From contig JAGWYO010000003.1 of assembly GCA_018969355.1 (NCBI GenBank), forward strand, positions 1 to 64,000: a stretch of 64,000 nt of DNA, in the 5' to 3' direction. This document shows positions 10,688 to 19,601 of the stretch, one piece after another. The stretch's first letter is position 1; each line of letters starts with the position of its first letter. This stretch comes from Actinomycetales bacterium (GTDB taxonomy: Bacteria; Actinomycetota; Actinomycetes; Nanopelagicales; Nanopelagicaceae). Under the pieces are notes generated by a model, which ran no database searches, had not been told where the DNA came from, and saw only the letters and a list, made by a program, of their open reading frames with translations. The translations under genes were made by a program, and so were the position numbers.

Positions 10688-11613
10688 CCCAGTAGCGCTG
10701 CTGTTCTCATGATGCGATTCTTCCACCAATCAAAGCGATCAGCGCTCACTTCTAAGCCAACAAACCTGGGCTCAATGCGCTTAATCTGCATCTTTCCTTC
10801 AATGATTGGAATATTTGCAATGTTATCTGCCAGCAGTGAGCCTGTGGCAAGGCCGCAGTCAAAGTCCATCTCTTCAAAGGAAGCCGCCAAGATTAATCCA
10901 TAGTTAATACCCACTGCACTTTCAAGGGCGCTTGAAACAACGACTGGTAATTTGTGGTGAGCAGCTAATGCATGTGCATTTCTTATCCCACCCAGTGGTT
11001 GAACTTTTAGCATCACAATATCTATCGCACCATCTAAATCCAATTCGAATGGGTTTTTACTCTTGCGAAGTATTTCATCACCAACAATCTTCACATCTAT
11101 TCGTGATTTTAATTCACGCAGTTCGGCCACTGTGGCACATGGCTGTTCTACGTATTCAATCTCCCCACAACTCTCTATGAACTTAGCTGCCTGATCCACG
11201 CTCCATAAGCCATTTACGTCAATACGTATCTTGGATTGTGGGCTTAACTTTCTGACAGTTGCGATTCTTTCTAGATCTTCTTTCTCATGTGTTCCAACTT
11301 TGATTTTTACTGTTGTGCACCCCGGAAACCCTGCAAGAATCCGATTAATTTCACTTTCGCCATTTAACGCAGGCATAGTTGCATTGACACCTACTGAGCT
11401 TCGATAAAGCCTTGGTGGTGCTTGCATTGCAGCCTCTATTGCACACGCTAACCAGCGTGAAGATTCTTCATCAGAGTATTCAAGGAAAGGTGAGAACTCC
11501 GCCCAGCCTTGTGGTCCTTCAAATAGTGCAACCTCGCGGTGATTGATTCCACGAAAATTGCTCTTTGTTGGAAGGCTGATGACTCTTAAAGAGTCGAGAA
11601 TCACATCAAGCAT
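10684..11613 (-). CDS. menC: o-Succinylbenzoate synthase
   Basis: Enolase-superfamily dehydration of SHCHC to o-succinylbenzoate. 309 residues. The catalytic K-x-K is in TVKIKVG (about residue 119); metal ligands are the Asp in KIRIDVNGLW, the Glu in IEYVEQPC and the Asp in KIVGDEIL; the second catalytic Lys is in IVMLKVQPLGG. It begins 3 bases after the menB stop and overlaps menD by 4 bases, so the three are one operon. Confidence 0.94.
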   Translation of the reverse strand: MLDVILDSLRVISLPTKSNFRGINHREVALFEGPQGWAEFSPFLEYSDEESSRWLACAIEAAMQAPPRLYRSSVGVNATMPALNGESEINRILAGFPGCTTVKIKVGTHEKEDLERIATVRKLSPQSKIRIDVNGLWSVDQAAKFIESCGEIEYVEQPCATVAELRELKSRIDVKIVGDEILRKSKNPFELDLDGAIDIVMLKVQPLGGIRNAHALAAHHKLPVVVSSALESAVGINYGLILAASFEEMDFDCGLATGSLLADNIANIPIIEGKMQIKRIEPRFVGLEVSADRFDWWKNRIMRTAALLG

Positions 11614-11616
11614 CGT

Positions 11617-12495
11617 TTAAGGGCGCTTTGGAAATTTCCCGAAGTCAGGATCTCTTTTTTCCATATACGCATCGCGTCCTTCTTGACCTTCTTGCGTCAT
11701 ATAAAACAACAAGGTTGCATCCCCTGCTAACTGTTGAACACCTGCTAAACCATCATCTGCTGCATTCAAACTCGCTTTAAGCAAGCGAAGTGCAAGTGGG
11801 GAGTTACGCAGCATCTCTCGGCACCAAGAAACAGTTTCTGCTTCTAGCTCTGCGAGTGGAACAACAGTGTTAACTAGTCCCATATTGAGAGCTTCTTGGG
11901 CATTGTATTGACGAGTCATAAACCAAATTTCACGAGCTTTCTTTTGACCAACATGTGCTGCAAGTAAGCCTGAACCATAACCACCATCAAATGAACCAAC
12001 CATAGGACCGGTTTGACCAAACTTTGCATTATCTGCAGCAATAGTTAAATCACAGACAACATGTAATACATGTCCCCCGCCAACTGCCCAGCCTGCAACC
12101 ATTGCAACAACTGGTTTAGGGGTTCGACGGATTTGTACTTGTAAATCTAAAACATTAAGACGGCCAATACCTTTTTTAGCTAATTTGTCATCACCAAGAT
12201 AGCCATCGTCACCGCGAACATTGATATCCCCACCTGAACAAAAGGCTTCAGTGCCTTCACCAGTAAAGATAATGACGCCAACTTCTTCGTTATCTCGTGC
12301 TAAATCAAAAGCTTCAATTAATTCAATAATGGTTTGTGGGCGAAATGCATTACGAAGTTGAGGTCGATTAATGGTGATTTTGGCAATGCCATCACCCATC
12401 TGATATTTAATATCGACGAACTCTTCACCGCCGGGCGCAGTTATCCAATGAGGTATCTCACGGCTACCAAAATCACGCTTAAAGGGTTTGCTCAC
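11617..12495 (-). CDS. menB: 1,4-Dihydroxy-2-naphthoyl-CoA synthase
   Basis: Crotonase-fold ring closure of o-succinylbenzoyl-CoA. 292 residues. Oxyanion-hole region [14 protein letters not shown], then [34 protein letters not shown] and the GSFDGGYGS loop (described in parts: [30 protein letters not shown]) are the MenB pattern; the C-terminus ends [12 protein letters not shown] as expected. The start is GTG at 12495 with a strong GGAGG four bases before it; an ATG overlapping it (ATGTGA) is out of frame. Divergent from menE with 41 bases between. Confidence 0.96.
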   Translation of the reverse strand: MSKPFKRDFGSREIPHWITAPGGEEFVDIKYQMGDGIAKITINRPQLRNAFRPQTIIELIEAFDLARDNEEVGVIIFTGEGTEAFCSGGDINVRGDDGYLGDDKLAKKGIGRLNVLDLQVQIRRTPKPVVAMVAGWAVGGGHVLHVVCDLTIAADNAKFGQTGPMVGSFDGGYGSGLLAAHVGQKKAREIWFMTRQYNAQEALNMGLVNTVVPLAELEAETVSWCREMLRNSPLALRLLKASLNAADDGLAGVQQLAGDATLLFYMTQEGQEGRDAYMEKRDPDFGKFPKRP

Positions 12496-12536
12496 ATTTC
12501 CTCCATTACCTTTACTAGCGATAGCCTACGCGTGCA

Positions 12537-13613
12537 ATGGAGATGAAGTCACAACGAGATATTCACCGGGTCAGCCCTGCGTGCGCAATCCCAGATTTAG
12601 CGGGAGAAATCACAGCAGCCCTGGCTGGTACTGGCCCAGCCTTAGGTTTTGGCGAGGTTCGATCAACTAGCGCTCCTTCACGTATTGCATTAGTTATTGG
12701 CACCAGTGGCACCACAGGAATGAGTAAAGAGGTTGCTTTTACAGCTTCAGCATTACTTGCATCTGCGCGGGCATCAAATAATTTCTTGGAGGCAAAGCCT
12801 GGCCAGCAGTGGTCGCTATTTTTACCGCTTACGCATATAGCTGCCGTCAATGTGATTATCCGGTCAATGGAACTTGGAACACTTCCTATTGATTTGCGTG
12901 AGCATGTAGGTGATTATCCAAAAGTTGATTTCACGTCAATTGTTCCAACACAGTTATTTAGAGCTCTCAAGACTGATTCTCGATTACTGAGCCATTTACA
13001 AAACGCCCAAGCGGTATTGGTGGGAGGCGCAGCACTATCGCCAGCACTACGACAACAGGCAATGAGTGCTGGGATTAATGTTGTTGAAACTTATGGAATG
13101 ACTGAAACTTCTGGCGGCTGCATCTATAACGGCCAAGCAATTGAAGGTGTTGAATATTGCCTCAATGAAAAATCCTTAGTTCAAATCCGTGGCGCAGTCA
13201 TGTCAGAAACTTATTTGAATGCCCCAGATCTCTATATTCTTAGCGATGGATGGTTTGTCACAAATGATCTTGGTGAAGTTATTGATGGAAAACTTCAGAT
13301 CTTAGGGCGAGCCGATGATGTCATCATCTCAGGTGGTGAAAATCTCTCACTGACTGCTATTGAAGCAACGCTTTCCATTCGTTATCCAGAGATTGAATTT
13401 GCCGCCTTTGCAGTCAATGACATTCAGTGGGGACATGCGCTGCACCTAGCTGTCGTTGGTGAGATCGGAGAGAGTGAAATTGCGCATTATTTAGAGGCAG
13501 CGTTAGGGGCTGCATCAAAGCCAAAAGGAATTCATCACCTTGAGCAGTTACCCTTGCTCGGTATCGGCAAAGTCGATCGCACAGCTCTTGCGAAAATGGT
13601 GAACGATGAATAA
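12537..13613 (+). CDS. menE: o-Succinylbenzoate-CoA ligase (short form)
   Basis: ATP-dependent activation of o-succinylbenzoate to its CoA thioester. 358 residues, shorter than the 450-500 of many MenE proteins; the region before the P-loop is only about 55 residues, so much of the usual N-terminal subdomain is missing. AMP-forming motifs: VIGTSGTTGMSKEV (about residue 52), VETYGMTETSGGC, SDGWFVTNDLGEV, GRADDVIISGGENLSLTAIE and the catalytic Lys in GIGKVDR. An alternative start is the ATG at 12543. Overlaps menA by 8 bases. Confidence 0.9.
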   Translation: MEMKSQRDIHRVSPACAIPDLAGEITAALAGTGPALGFGEVRSTSAPSRIALVIGTSGTTGMSKEVAFTASALLASARASNNFLEAKPGQQWSLFLPLTHIAAVNVIIRSMELGTLPIDLREHVGDYPKVDFTSIVPTQLFRALKTDSRLLSHLQNAQAVLVGGAALSPALRQQAMSAGINVVETYGMTETSGGCIYNGQAIEGVEYCLNEKSLVQIRGAVMSETYLNAPDLYILSDGWFVTNDLGEVIDGKLQILGRADDVIISGGENLSLTAIEATLSIRYPEIEFAAFAVNDIQWGHALHLAVVGEIGESEIAHYLEAALGAASKPKGIHHLEQLPLLGIGKVDRTALAKMVNDE

Positions 13614-14454
13614 GTGGATTCTCGGTGCCCGTCCACGCACATTGCCCGCGGCAATTGCCCCGGTAGTTGTTGCAACTGCCTTAGCGGGTAGTGATTGGAA
13701 CTGGTTTCGAGCAGCCCTTGCGCTCAAGGTGGGGGTTTGGCTTCAGATCGGCGTTAACTATGCCAACGATTATTCCGATGGCGTTAAGGGAAGTGATGCT
13801 CAACGCATTGGGCCAACACGTTTAGTGGCAAGTGGTTTAGCAACTGCAGCGCAGGTAAAGCTGGCAGCCTTTATCTCTTTTGGTATCGCATCTATTGCCG
13901 GAATCTGGCTCTCGCTATTGAGTTCGCCATGGTTGATGGTTGTGGGTATTGCAGCCATTGCTGCAGCATGGGGTTACACCGGTGGGAAAAATCCATATGG
14001 CTATAGCGGTTTAGGTGAGTTTTCAGTCTTTATTTTCTTTGGTTTAACTGCAACGGTTGGTACCTACTTTGCACAAACTGGTCAGATCACTGCCTTAAGT
14101 GTTTTATGCGCCGTGCCCATGGGTTCTCTGTCTTGTGCAATCTTGGCAGTTAACAACATTCGCGATCGTGCACAAGATGAATTAGTTGGTAAACGAACTC
14201 TGGCTGTCAGAGTTGGTGATTTGAGAGCACGCACAGGCTTGGTTGCCTGGCTAGTGATTGCGCACGTAAGCGCTCTGGCAACTTTGATTCCATGGTCACT
14301 TCTGACGTTAGCAGTACTCCCATTAACTTTCTCGATTTCGCGCTCTGTGATCTCTGGTGCAACTGGGGCAAGCCTTATTCCACTTTTAGGAAAGACCGGA
14401 AAATTACAAATGTTTTTTGGGGTTCTCTTTGCACTAGCTCTCGCGCTAGACTAA
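13606..14454 (+). CDS. menA: 1,4-Dihydroxy-2-naphthoate polyprenyltransferase
   Basis: Membrane enzyme that attaches the prenyl tail to DHNA. 282 residues with about eight or nine transmembrane helices. The UbiA-family Asp motif is seen as NYANDYSDGVKGSDAQRIGP (about residues 51-70), and the second Asp-rich motif as NNIRDRAQDELVGKRTLAVR (about residues 181-200). The N-terminus WILGARPRTLPAAIAPV is typical of MenA. It overlaps menE by 8 bases, and its last codons overlap the -10 element of the next gene. Confidence 0.95.
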   Translation: MNKWILGARPRTLPAAIAPVVVATALAGSDWNWFRAALALKVGVWLQIGVNYANDYSDGVKGSDAQRIGPTRLVASGLATAAQVKLAAFISFGIASIAGIWLSLLSSPWLMVVGIAAIAAAWGYTGGKNPYGYSGLGEFSVFIFFGLTATVGTYFAQTGQITALSVLCAVPMGSLSCAILAVNNIRDRAQDELVGKRTLAVRVGDLRARTGLVAWLVIAHVSALATLIPWSLLTLAVLPLTFSISRSVISGATGASLIPLLGKTGKLQMFFGVLFALALALD

Positions 14455-14458
14455 AACC
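14447..14458 (+). promoter_or_regulatory. Leaderless-type promoter of the PLDc_N gene
   Basis: TAGACT at 14447-14452 followed by 6 bases (AAAACC) and the ATG. It lies over the last codons and stop of menA, so the downstream gene can be transcribed on its own. Confidence 0.6.
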
Positions 14459-14713
14459 ATGTCTCGCATCCTGCCCATTCTCCTGTTAACTGGTTTCACC
14501 ATTTACACATTAATTGATTGTGCACGAACTGATGAAAGCCAAATCAGAAACTTGCCAAAGTGGGCATGGATCTTAATTATTATTTTAATTGGAACACTTG
14601 GTCCAATTGCCTACTGGATTGCTGGACGTCCCAAGCGCAAAGGTTTAGGTGGTGGACCTAAGCGTCGCATCTTGCCACCGGATGATGATCCGGATTTCTT
14701 AGGCAAGCTCTAA
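14459..14713 (+). CDS. Small membrane protein, PLDc_N (cardiolipin synthase N-terminal-like) domain
   Basis: 84 residues with two hydrophobic segments (about 4-19 and 38-56). The stretch TLIDCARTDESQIRNLPKW followed by a hydrophobic helix ending in GTLGPIAYWIAGRP is the pattern of the phospholipase D nuclease N-terminal (PLDc_N) family found as a stand-alone protein next to menaquinone genes in many actinobacteria. The C-terminal 25 residues are basic then acidic (KRRILPPDDDPDF). Function is unknown; there is no catalytic domain. It has its own leaderless-type promoter overlapping menA. Confidence 0.85.
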   Translation: MSRILPILLLTGFTIYTLIDCARTDESQIRNLPKWAWILIIILIGTLGPIAYWIAGRPKRKGLGGGPKRRILPPDDDPDFLGKL

Positions 14714-14714
14714 C

Positions 14715-15926
14715 TCACTTCTTCTTATAACCTGCAGGACAAGTTGGTTTTATTGCAGTTACCTTCTTAGTTAACTTGCCTTTAATGCATGTAATCGTGA
14801 CTTTCTTATCTGCAGCAACTGCCACAACAGGCGCTGGGGTAGCGATTGGAGTAGTGACTGCAGGGGTGGGAGTTGGGGTTGGAATTTTCGTTTGTATCGG
14901 TGTTGGAGTTGGTGTCGGTGCAACTACAACTACTTGCTTAGTTAATTTCAAACCTCCAATGTATCCACCGACAGCAGTATCAAATCCACCTGCCCATAAA
15001 ATCATGGAGCCATCTTTATCTAGGAAAACATCTGGGTCATTTCCGAATCCATGCCCTAAAGATGGAGGAAATACCATCTGGTGTTCATTTGCAAAAGTTA
15101 ATCCCCCATCCGTACTTGTTGCATACCAAAGACCTTGAGCGCCATTTTCTAAAATTGGCATTCCCATTGCGTCTTTTCCGCCTCGGGCTGCATTGTCATA
15201 AAAGAACAAAGTAATCGAGCCATCCGCATGCATTGCGGCCGCTGGATGTTCGGCACTTCTAGTGATATTTGTTGCACCGGTTCCAATGCGAACTCCGGAA
15301 TCTGCAGTCCAAATTAATCCATCAGTCGATGTCGCAGAATATACCTGGTGAGGATCTGGACCAGTTCCTGCAATAACCATGTCAGAGAAAAATGCTCTAT
15401 ACTTTCCATCAGAGAGCTTCACAATTCCGGGACCAGTTAATCCACTCTTTGCTGCAGCAAAACTAGATTTTGAGATGCACGTTGTTTTTTCGGATGTGAA
15501 ATTTAATCCATCACTTGAAATAGAACAGCCAATTCCTTCACTTGTGGAGTTGTACATTCGATATCTTCCATCGGTGAGTTTCACAACACGTGGCATTCCT
15601 TGACCGCGGTCTCCACCAAAAGCATTCCCAACTCTTGTGAAAACTTTTCCATCAGTGGAATCAGCAATTTCAATTCCTTTATTCTGTGCAAAAACAAAAG
15701 CTCGAATTGTTCCGTTCGGTAAAAGCACGCCAGTAACATCTGCTACAGGTAAACCTTTATTAACACCAAATAGAGATGGGTAAAGTATTGATGCTGAAAT
15801 TAGATTCGCATCGTATGGGCCACTTGGAAACACATCTGCAGGATCTGCCGATGCATGGAAGTTATTTACGCTCAGAGAGACTAAACAAGTTATTGCTACT
15901 GCTAGAAACTTTCGTTGAGCACCCAT
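14715..15926 (-). CDS. Secreted BNR/sialidase-like propeller protein with Pro/Thr linker and Cys-pair tail
   Basis: About 403 residues from the ATG at 15926; AGAGG is placed 6 bases upstream, and a signal peptide follows (FLAVAITCLVSLSV ... ASADPADV). The body contains Asp-box-like repeats such as STDGLIWT and STDGGLTF and reads like a beta-propeller of the glycosidase type. After about residue 335 comes a TPTPTP linker of roughly 45 residues, then a 30-residue tail with two Cys and many Lys (ITCIKGKLTKK ... CPAGYKKK). No transmembrane anchor or LPXTG is seen. The enzymatic role is unproven; a surface glycan-binding or hydrolysing protein is a guess. Its stop is 1 base from the convergent PLDc_N gene. 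Confidence 0.8.
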   Translation of the reverse strand: MGAQRKFLAVAITCLVSLSVNNFHASADPADVFPSGPYDANLISASILYPSLFGVNKGLPVADVTGVLLPNGTIRAFVFAQNKGIEIADSTDGKVFTRVGNAFGGDRGQGMPRVVKLTDGRYRMYNSTSEGIGCSISSDGLNFTSEKTTCISKSSFAAAKSGLTGPGIVKLSDGKYRAFFSDMVIAGTGPDPHQVYSATSTDGLIWTADSGVRIGTGATNITRSAEHPAAAMHADGSITLFFYDNAARGGKDAMGMPILENGAQGLWYATSTDGGLTFANEHQMVFPPSLGHGFGNDPDVFLDKDGSMILWAGGFDTAVGGYIGGLKLTKQVVVVAPTPTPTPIQTKIPTPTPTPAVTTPIATPAPVVAVAADKKVTITCIKGKLTKKVTAIKPTCPAGYKKK

Positions 15927-15952
15927 TTGAAACCTCTTAGTAGTTGAGGCTA
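15927..15952 (-). promoter_or_regulatory. Promoter and SD of the BNR-like secreted gene
   Basis: TAGCCT (minus strand) at 15947-15952 with a short leader of roughly 14 bases containing AGAGG at about 15933-15937. Unlike most promoters in the window this one is leadered with a clear SD. Confidence 0.5.
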
Positions 15953-15969
15953 TAAAGTCTGGCACATTA

Positions 15970-16863
15970 TTAAAGCCCTGAGTAGGTGTGCTTTCCTGTG
16001 CCCCAGATATTTACGTATACGTAGTTAAATAGAAATGTTGAACCTGCAAACAAGCACAACCATGCAGCTTTGCGTCCACGCCAGCCAACAGTTACGCGTG
16101 CATGCAAATACGCTGCATAGGCCACCCACGTAATAAATGCCCACGTCTCTTTTGGATCCCAGCCCCAATAGCGACCCCATGCACTTTCGGCCCAAATAGC
16201 CCCTGCAATAACTGCAAAGGTCCAAAGTGGGAAGACAAATGCAACTAAACGATAAGAAAGTTGATCTAAGTCTTCAAGTGATGGCAAGCGCTTTGCCCAA
16301 GCAGTTCTTTCCCCGCGAGACTCCATTGCATCTAAATAAAGATAGGCGGCAGCAATCGCATTTGCTAATAAGAAAACACCGCCAGAGATAATCGCAGCAG
16401 AGACGTGAATAACTAACCACGTTGACTTAAGTGCTGGGACGAGAGGTGCACTTGGGCGATAAAGAACTGCCACGGCAGTTCCTAGGGTGAGTAATACTGC
16501 GATTGAAACCAATAATCCCAACCAACGCAAATCATATTTACGAAGTGCGGCAAGGTATGCACCAGAAAATGCCATAGCGCCTGTAATGGAAAACTCATAC
16601 ATATTGCCCCATGGCACTCGACTAGCAGAGACACCACGAGCAACAACACCAGCACATAGCAAAATAAATCCTAAAATCATCATCGCAGTTGCGACACGGG
16701 CAACTTTTTCTGTGCGCTTGTAATCTAGATTCTTCTTTGAATCTTCAGTCGTTACTCGAACAGCCCACGCTGTTTCAATTGCATGGGCGATAAAGGACAG
16801 GGTGTAGACGGCCATTGATGAATACACAAGGTAGTTCGAGAGATAAGCCCAGGTGCGTGACAT
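15970..16863 (-). CDS. ccsB: System II cytochrome c biogenesis protein CcsB/CcsA (heme handling)
   Basis: Integral membrane partner of ResB in heme delivery and ligation to apocytochrome c outside the membrane. 297 residues with about eight transmembrane helices. The WWD-type tryptophan-rich motif is clear: WAESAWGRYWGWDPKETWAF around residue 225, followed by a conserved His in YLHARV. Further candidate heme-ligand His residues lie in the helices (SFIAHAIE, LVIHVSA). The ATG at 16863 abuts the resB stop. Confidence 0.95.
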   Translation of the reverse strand: MSRTWAYLSNYLVYSSMAVYTLSFIAHAIETAWAVRVTTEDSKKNLDYKRTEKVARVATAMMILGFILLCAGVVARGVSASRVPWGNMYEFSITGAMAFSGAYLAALRKYDLRWLGLLVSIAVLLTLGTAVAVLYRPSAPLVPALKSTWLVIHVSAAIISGGVFLLANAIAAAYLYLDAMESRGERTAWAKRLPSLEDLDQLSYRLVAFVFPLWTFAVIAGAIWAESAWGRYWGWDPKETWAFITWVAYAAYLHARVTVGWRGRKAAWLCLFAGSTFLFNYVYVNIWGTGKHTYSGL

Positions 16864-18333
16864 CTATTTCTCTCCCCTCAATATCGCTACAAACTCGGCT
16901 ATTTCAACATCTAAGCCAGGTGCTGCATTTTTAGCTAAACCTGCAACTTCTACCGAGTTACCAACACGAATCCATATTCGGCGGCGTCTTGTAAACAGTG
17001 ATGCAAGCAAGCCAAGGATGGCAACAATAGCGCCGAGCAAGGCAAAGTTCTTCCCAGGATCATTAACTATCTCCAGGTTGACCCACTGCAGATAACCCTC
17101 AAAGGTTATAGAACCTTGGGGGTATGTAAATGTCTGGCCTGGCTTTAATGATTTAAGACCCACCTGATTCATCTTTGAAGTGTCGATGCGATATACCGAT
17201 TGTGGGACTCCACTATCGAGACCTAAATCACCCACCCAAGCAGATAATAAAAGTCGCGGATCTAAAGCTTCTGGAAAAACGCTCACTGCACCATCTGCAC
17301 CACTGCGGGCATAAGTTGGCACGAAAGAGCCCACAAATCCGATTTGCGGATCCGCATCTGGAACTTTAATAGCACCGGTAGAGCGTAAGTTTGCATCTTG
17401 CGGCAAGAACGGTACAGGACCTTGCAGAGCCACATTGCCCTTTGAATCTCTCACTGTCACAACAGGTGAATAACCATTAGCCTGTAGATAGATACTGGTA
17501 TTTCCCAATTTTAATGGCGAATTAACTTTTATTGTGCGCTTCTCTGCTTTAGTTAAATCACCCTTAGCAAAAGAAACATCGAGCGTATAATCCTCAGGCG
17601 CGCTAGTAACAACATTGTATTTGGCAGTAAACTTATCGACCGTTAGAGCAAAATCAGAAAGATTCATTTCACTAAACAACTTGCCATAGTTCAAAGAATC
17701 GTAACTAGTTGTGGTATTTACGAAGCGCTCACCCACATTTACAATTGCCATTCCACGCATACCAAACAAAGAGCTAAAAGAGATTCCAAGCAAAACTAGT
17801 ATGAGCGCTAAATGAAAGAAGAGATTTCCGCTCTCTCGCATAAATCCTTTTTCAGCAGAGATAGAGCCATCTTTTTCTAGAACTCTAAATCGCTTGGATT
17901 TAAACCAAGCACGAGCTTTGTCTAACTCATCGCCTTTGGCAGACCAAGAGGTGTGATGCTCCATGCGATCAAGGTTTTTCGGTGTTGCAGGTGGCAGGGC
18001 TCGCGCAGCATGAAAATGTTCGATTGTTCTAGGCAGAACACAGCCAATAAGTGAGATGAAGAGCAGGATATAGATGGCACTAAACCATGGAGATCCATAA
18101 ACATCAAAGAGTGAGAATCGATCCATCCACTGAGATAGCTCTGGTGAATTCTTGAAGTACTCACCGACTTTAATGGGGTTCTGTGTTCGCTGAGGAACGA
18201 GTGAACCTGGGATTGCTGCGATTCCAAGTAATAACAAGAGTATTAGCGCTGTGCGCATACTTGTTAATTGACGCCAGCCGTAGCGCAATAAACCAACGCT
18301 ACCTAGCTCTGGGACTTCTATCTCTTGGCTCAT
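16864..18333 (-). CDS. resB: System II cytochrome c biogenesis protein ResB
   Basis: Membrane protein with a large extracytoplasmic domain that, with CcsB, ligates heme to cytochrome c. 489 residues: three hydrophobic helices in the first 200 residues (about 29-48, 85-105, 175-195), a long soluble domain (about 200-430) and a C-terminal helix (about 437-455). IPGSLVPQRTQNP near residue 41 is the ResB signature, and SLFDVYGSPWFSAIYILL is typical. It abuts ccdA upstream and ccsB downstream. Confidence 0.95.
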   Translation of the reverse strand: MSQEIEVPELGSVGLLRYGWRQLTSMRTALILLLLLGIAAIPGSLVPQRTQNPIKVGEYFKNSPELSQWMDRFSLFDVYGSPWFSAIYILLFISLIGCVLPRTIEHFHAARALPPATPKNLDRMEHHTSWSAKGDELDKARAWFKSKRFRVLEKDGSISAEKGFMRESGNLFFHLALILVLLGISFSSLFGMRGMAIVNVGERFVNTTTSYDSLNYGKLFSEMNLSDFALTVDKFTAKYNVVTSAPEDYTLDVSFAKGDLTKAEKRTIKVNSPLKLGNTSIYLQANGYSPVVTVRDSKGNVALQGPVPFLPQDANLRSTGAIKVPDADPQIGFVGSFVPTYARSGADGAVSVFPEALDPRLLLSAWVGDLGLDSGVPQSVYRIDTSKMNQVGLKSLKPGQTFTYPQGSITFEGYLQWVNLEIVNDPGKNFALLGAIVAILGLLASLFTRRRRIWIRVGNSVEVAGLAKNAAPGLDVEIAEFVAILRGEK

Positions 18334-19059
18334 TTAAACCACCGGAATAAAATCTGAAATGAGAGAGCGCATCGAATTCATCAGTTGGCCCCATAAGCCA
18401 GTGACTTCCAATAAACCAATCACGATGAGAAAGATGCCACCAACTTTAGAGATTACATCTCCGCGCTTAACTAAATACTTGCGCAATTTTTCTGAGCGAT
18501 CTAAGAAAATGCCTGAAGCAATGAAGGGCAAACCCAATCCAAAACAGTAACCCAAAGAAAGTAATGCGCCACGCACTGCACTAGATTCTTGAAAAGCTAA
18601 AGTCTGAACAGCTGCCAATGCAGGGCCAATACACGGAGTCCAACCGACACCAAAAAGGAAGCCTAAAATAGGAGCCCCGATTAATCCACCTGTTGTTTTC
18701 ATTCTGGGGCGAAATGATGGAGCAAATGGAAATTGCCCAAGAAAAACAAAGCCGAGAAGTATTGTGATTACACCTAGAACCCTAGAAATTAACTCTTCAT
18801 GCGTGACTAAGTGATTTCCAATTCCACCAAAAACTGCTCCATATGAAACAAAAACAGTGCTAAAGCCAAAGACAAAGAGAATTGAACCAAGAAATACCTT
18901 GCCACGATTGAGCGAAAAGCCTGCGGCAAAGGACAAGTAACCCGGCACAAGAGGCAATACACAAGGAGAAAGAAAGGAAATTACGCCGGCCACAAAAGCC
19001 ACTGGTAGCGCAGTCACAAGAAAGCCACTCATAATTTGTTCTACGAAGAAATCTTTCAT
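18334..19059 (-). CDS. ccdA: Thiol-disulfide transmembrane carrier CcdA
   Basis: Passes reducing power across the membrane to the TlpA-like thioredoxin so that apocytochrome cysteines stay reduced. 241 residues, six hydrophobic helices. The redox cysteines are in FLSPCVLPLVPGYLSF (about residue 32) and GVGWTPCIGPALAAVQ (about residue 141). The start at 19059 overlaps the upstream stop by ATGA; an internal ATG at 19029 would also give a plausible N-terminus. Confidence 0.95.
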   Translation of the reverse strand: MKDFFVEQIMSGFLVTALPVAFVAGVISFLSPCVLPLVPGYLSFAAGFSLNRGKVFLGSILFVFGFSTVFVSYGAVFGGIGNHLVTHEELISRVLGVITILLGFVFLGQFPFAPSFRPRMKTTGGLIGAPILGFLFGVGWTPCIGPALAAVQTLAFQESSAVRGALLSLGYCFGLGLPFIASGIFLDRSEKLRKYLVKRGDVISKVGGIFLIVIGLLEVTGLWGQLMNSMRSLISDFIPVV

Positions 19060-19601
19060 TCTTTACTCACCCGCTCAATGAGATCTGAAAGTGAGGCAAC
19101 AGTAACTGCGCCAGATATGCGAGCAGCAACTCTGCCAGCCTTATCAATGAGAACTGTTGATGGGATGGCATTTGCTGGAAGTGATCCTTTGAAGCCTATT
19201 AATAGTAAATCATCAATAAGGGTTGGATATGGAAGTGAAAAACCTCTTTGGAAAGCTTCTGCAGTTGCAGGGTTATCACGCGTCAAAATTCCGATAAATG
19301 CAACATCACTATATTTATTGGCAAGCGCCACAAGAGTGGGAGCCTCTGCCCTACATGGAGAACACCATGATGCCCACACATTTACCACAGCGACCTTACC
19401 AACTGAATACGAGTAGTTAGTTCCAGACAAAGTCATTCCAGACAAAGCCGGTGCTTCAATTCTTTTCTCTGGCTTAATAAAAGTTACAGAACCATTACCA
19501 GAAACAAAAGATTCTTGGGAAGTAGAAGTTCCACCACCTCCGCATGAAGTCAGTGAAAGCGCAATCACCATAAGGACTACAGCCTTAATTCCTGATTTCA
19601 T
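19056..19601 (-). CDS. TlpA/ResA-like thioredoxin lipoprotein
   Basis: Extracytoplasmic thiol reductase that should accept electrons from CcdA and reduce the CXXCH cysteines of apocytochrome c. 181 residues. The lipobox LTSC is at about residue 20, followed by a Gly/Ser spacer, so the protein is probably membrane-anchored. The thioredoxin active site is WASWCSPCRAEAP (about residue 77), and NAIPSTVLIDKAG carries the cis-Pro loop. Overlaps ccdA by 4 bases and the phosphatase stop by 1 base. Confidence 0.93.
   Translation of the reverse strand: MKSGIKAVVLMVIALSLTSCGGGGTSTSQESFVSGNGSVTFIKPEKRIEAPALSGMTLSGTNYSYSVGKVAVVNVWASWCSPCRAEAPTLVALANKYSDVAFIGILTRDNPATAEAFQRGFSLPYPTLIDDLLLIGFKGSLPANAIPSTVLIDKAGRVAARISGAVTVASLSDLIERVSKE

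Noticed and set aside
14830-14940. GT-rich repetitive DNA
   Set aside because: It is the reverse complement of the codons for the Thr-Pro linker of the BNR-like protein, a protein-level repeat and not a DNA element.
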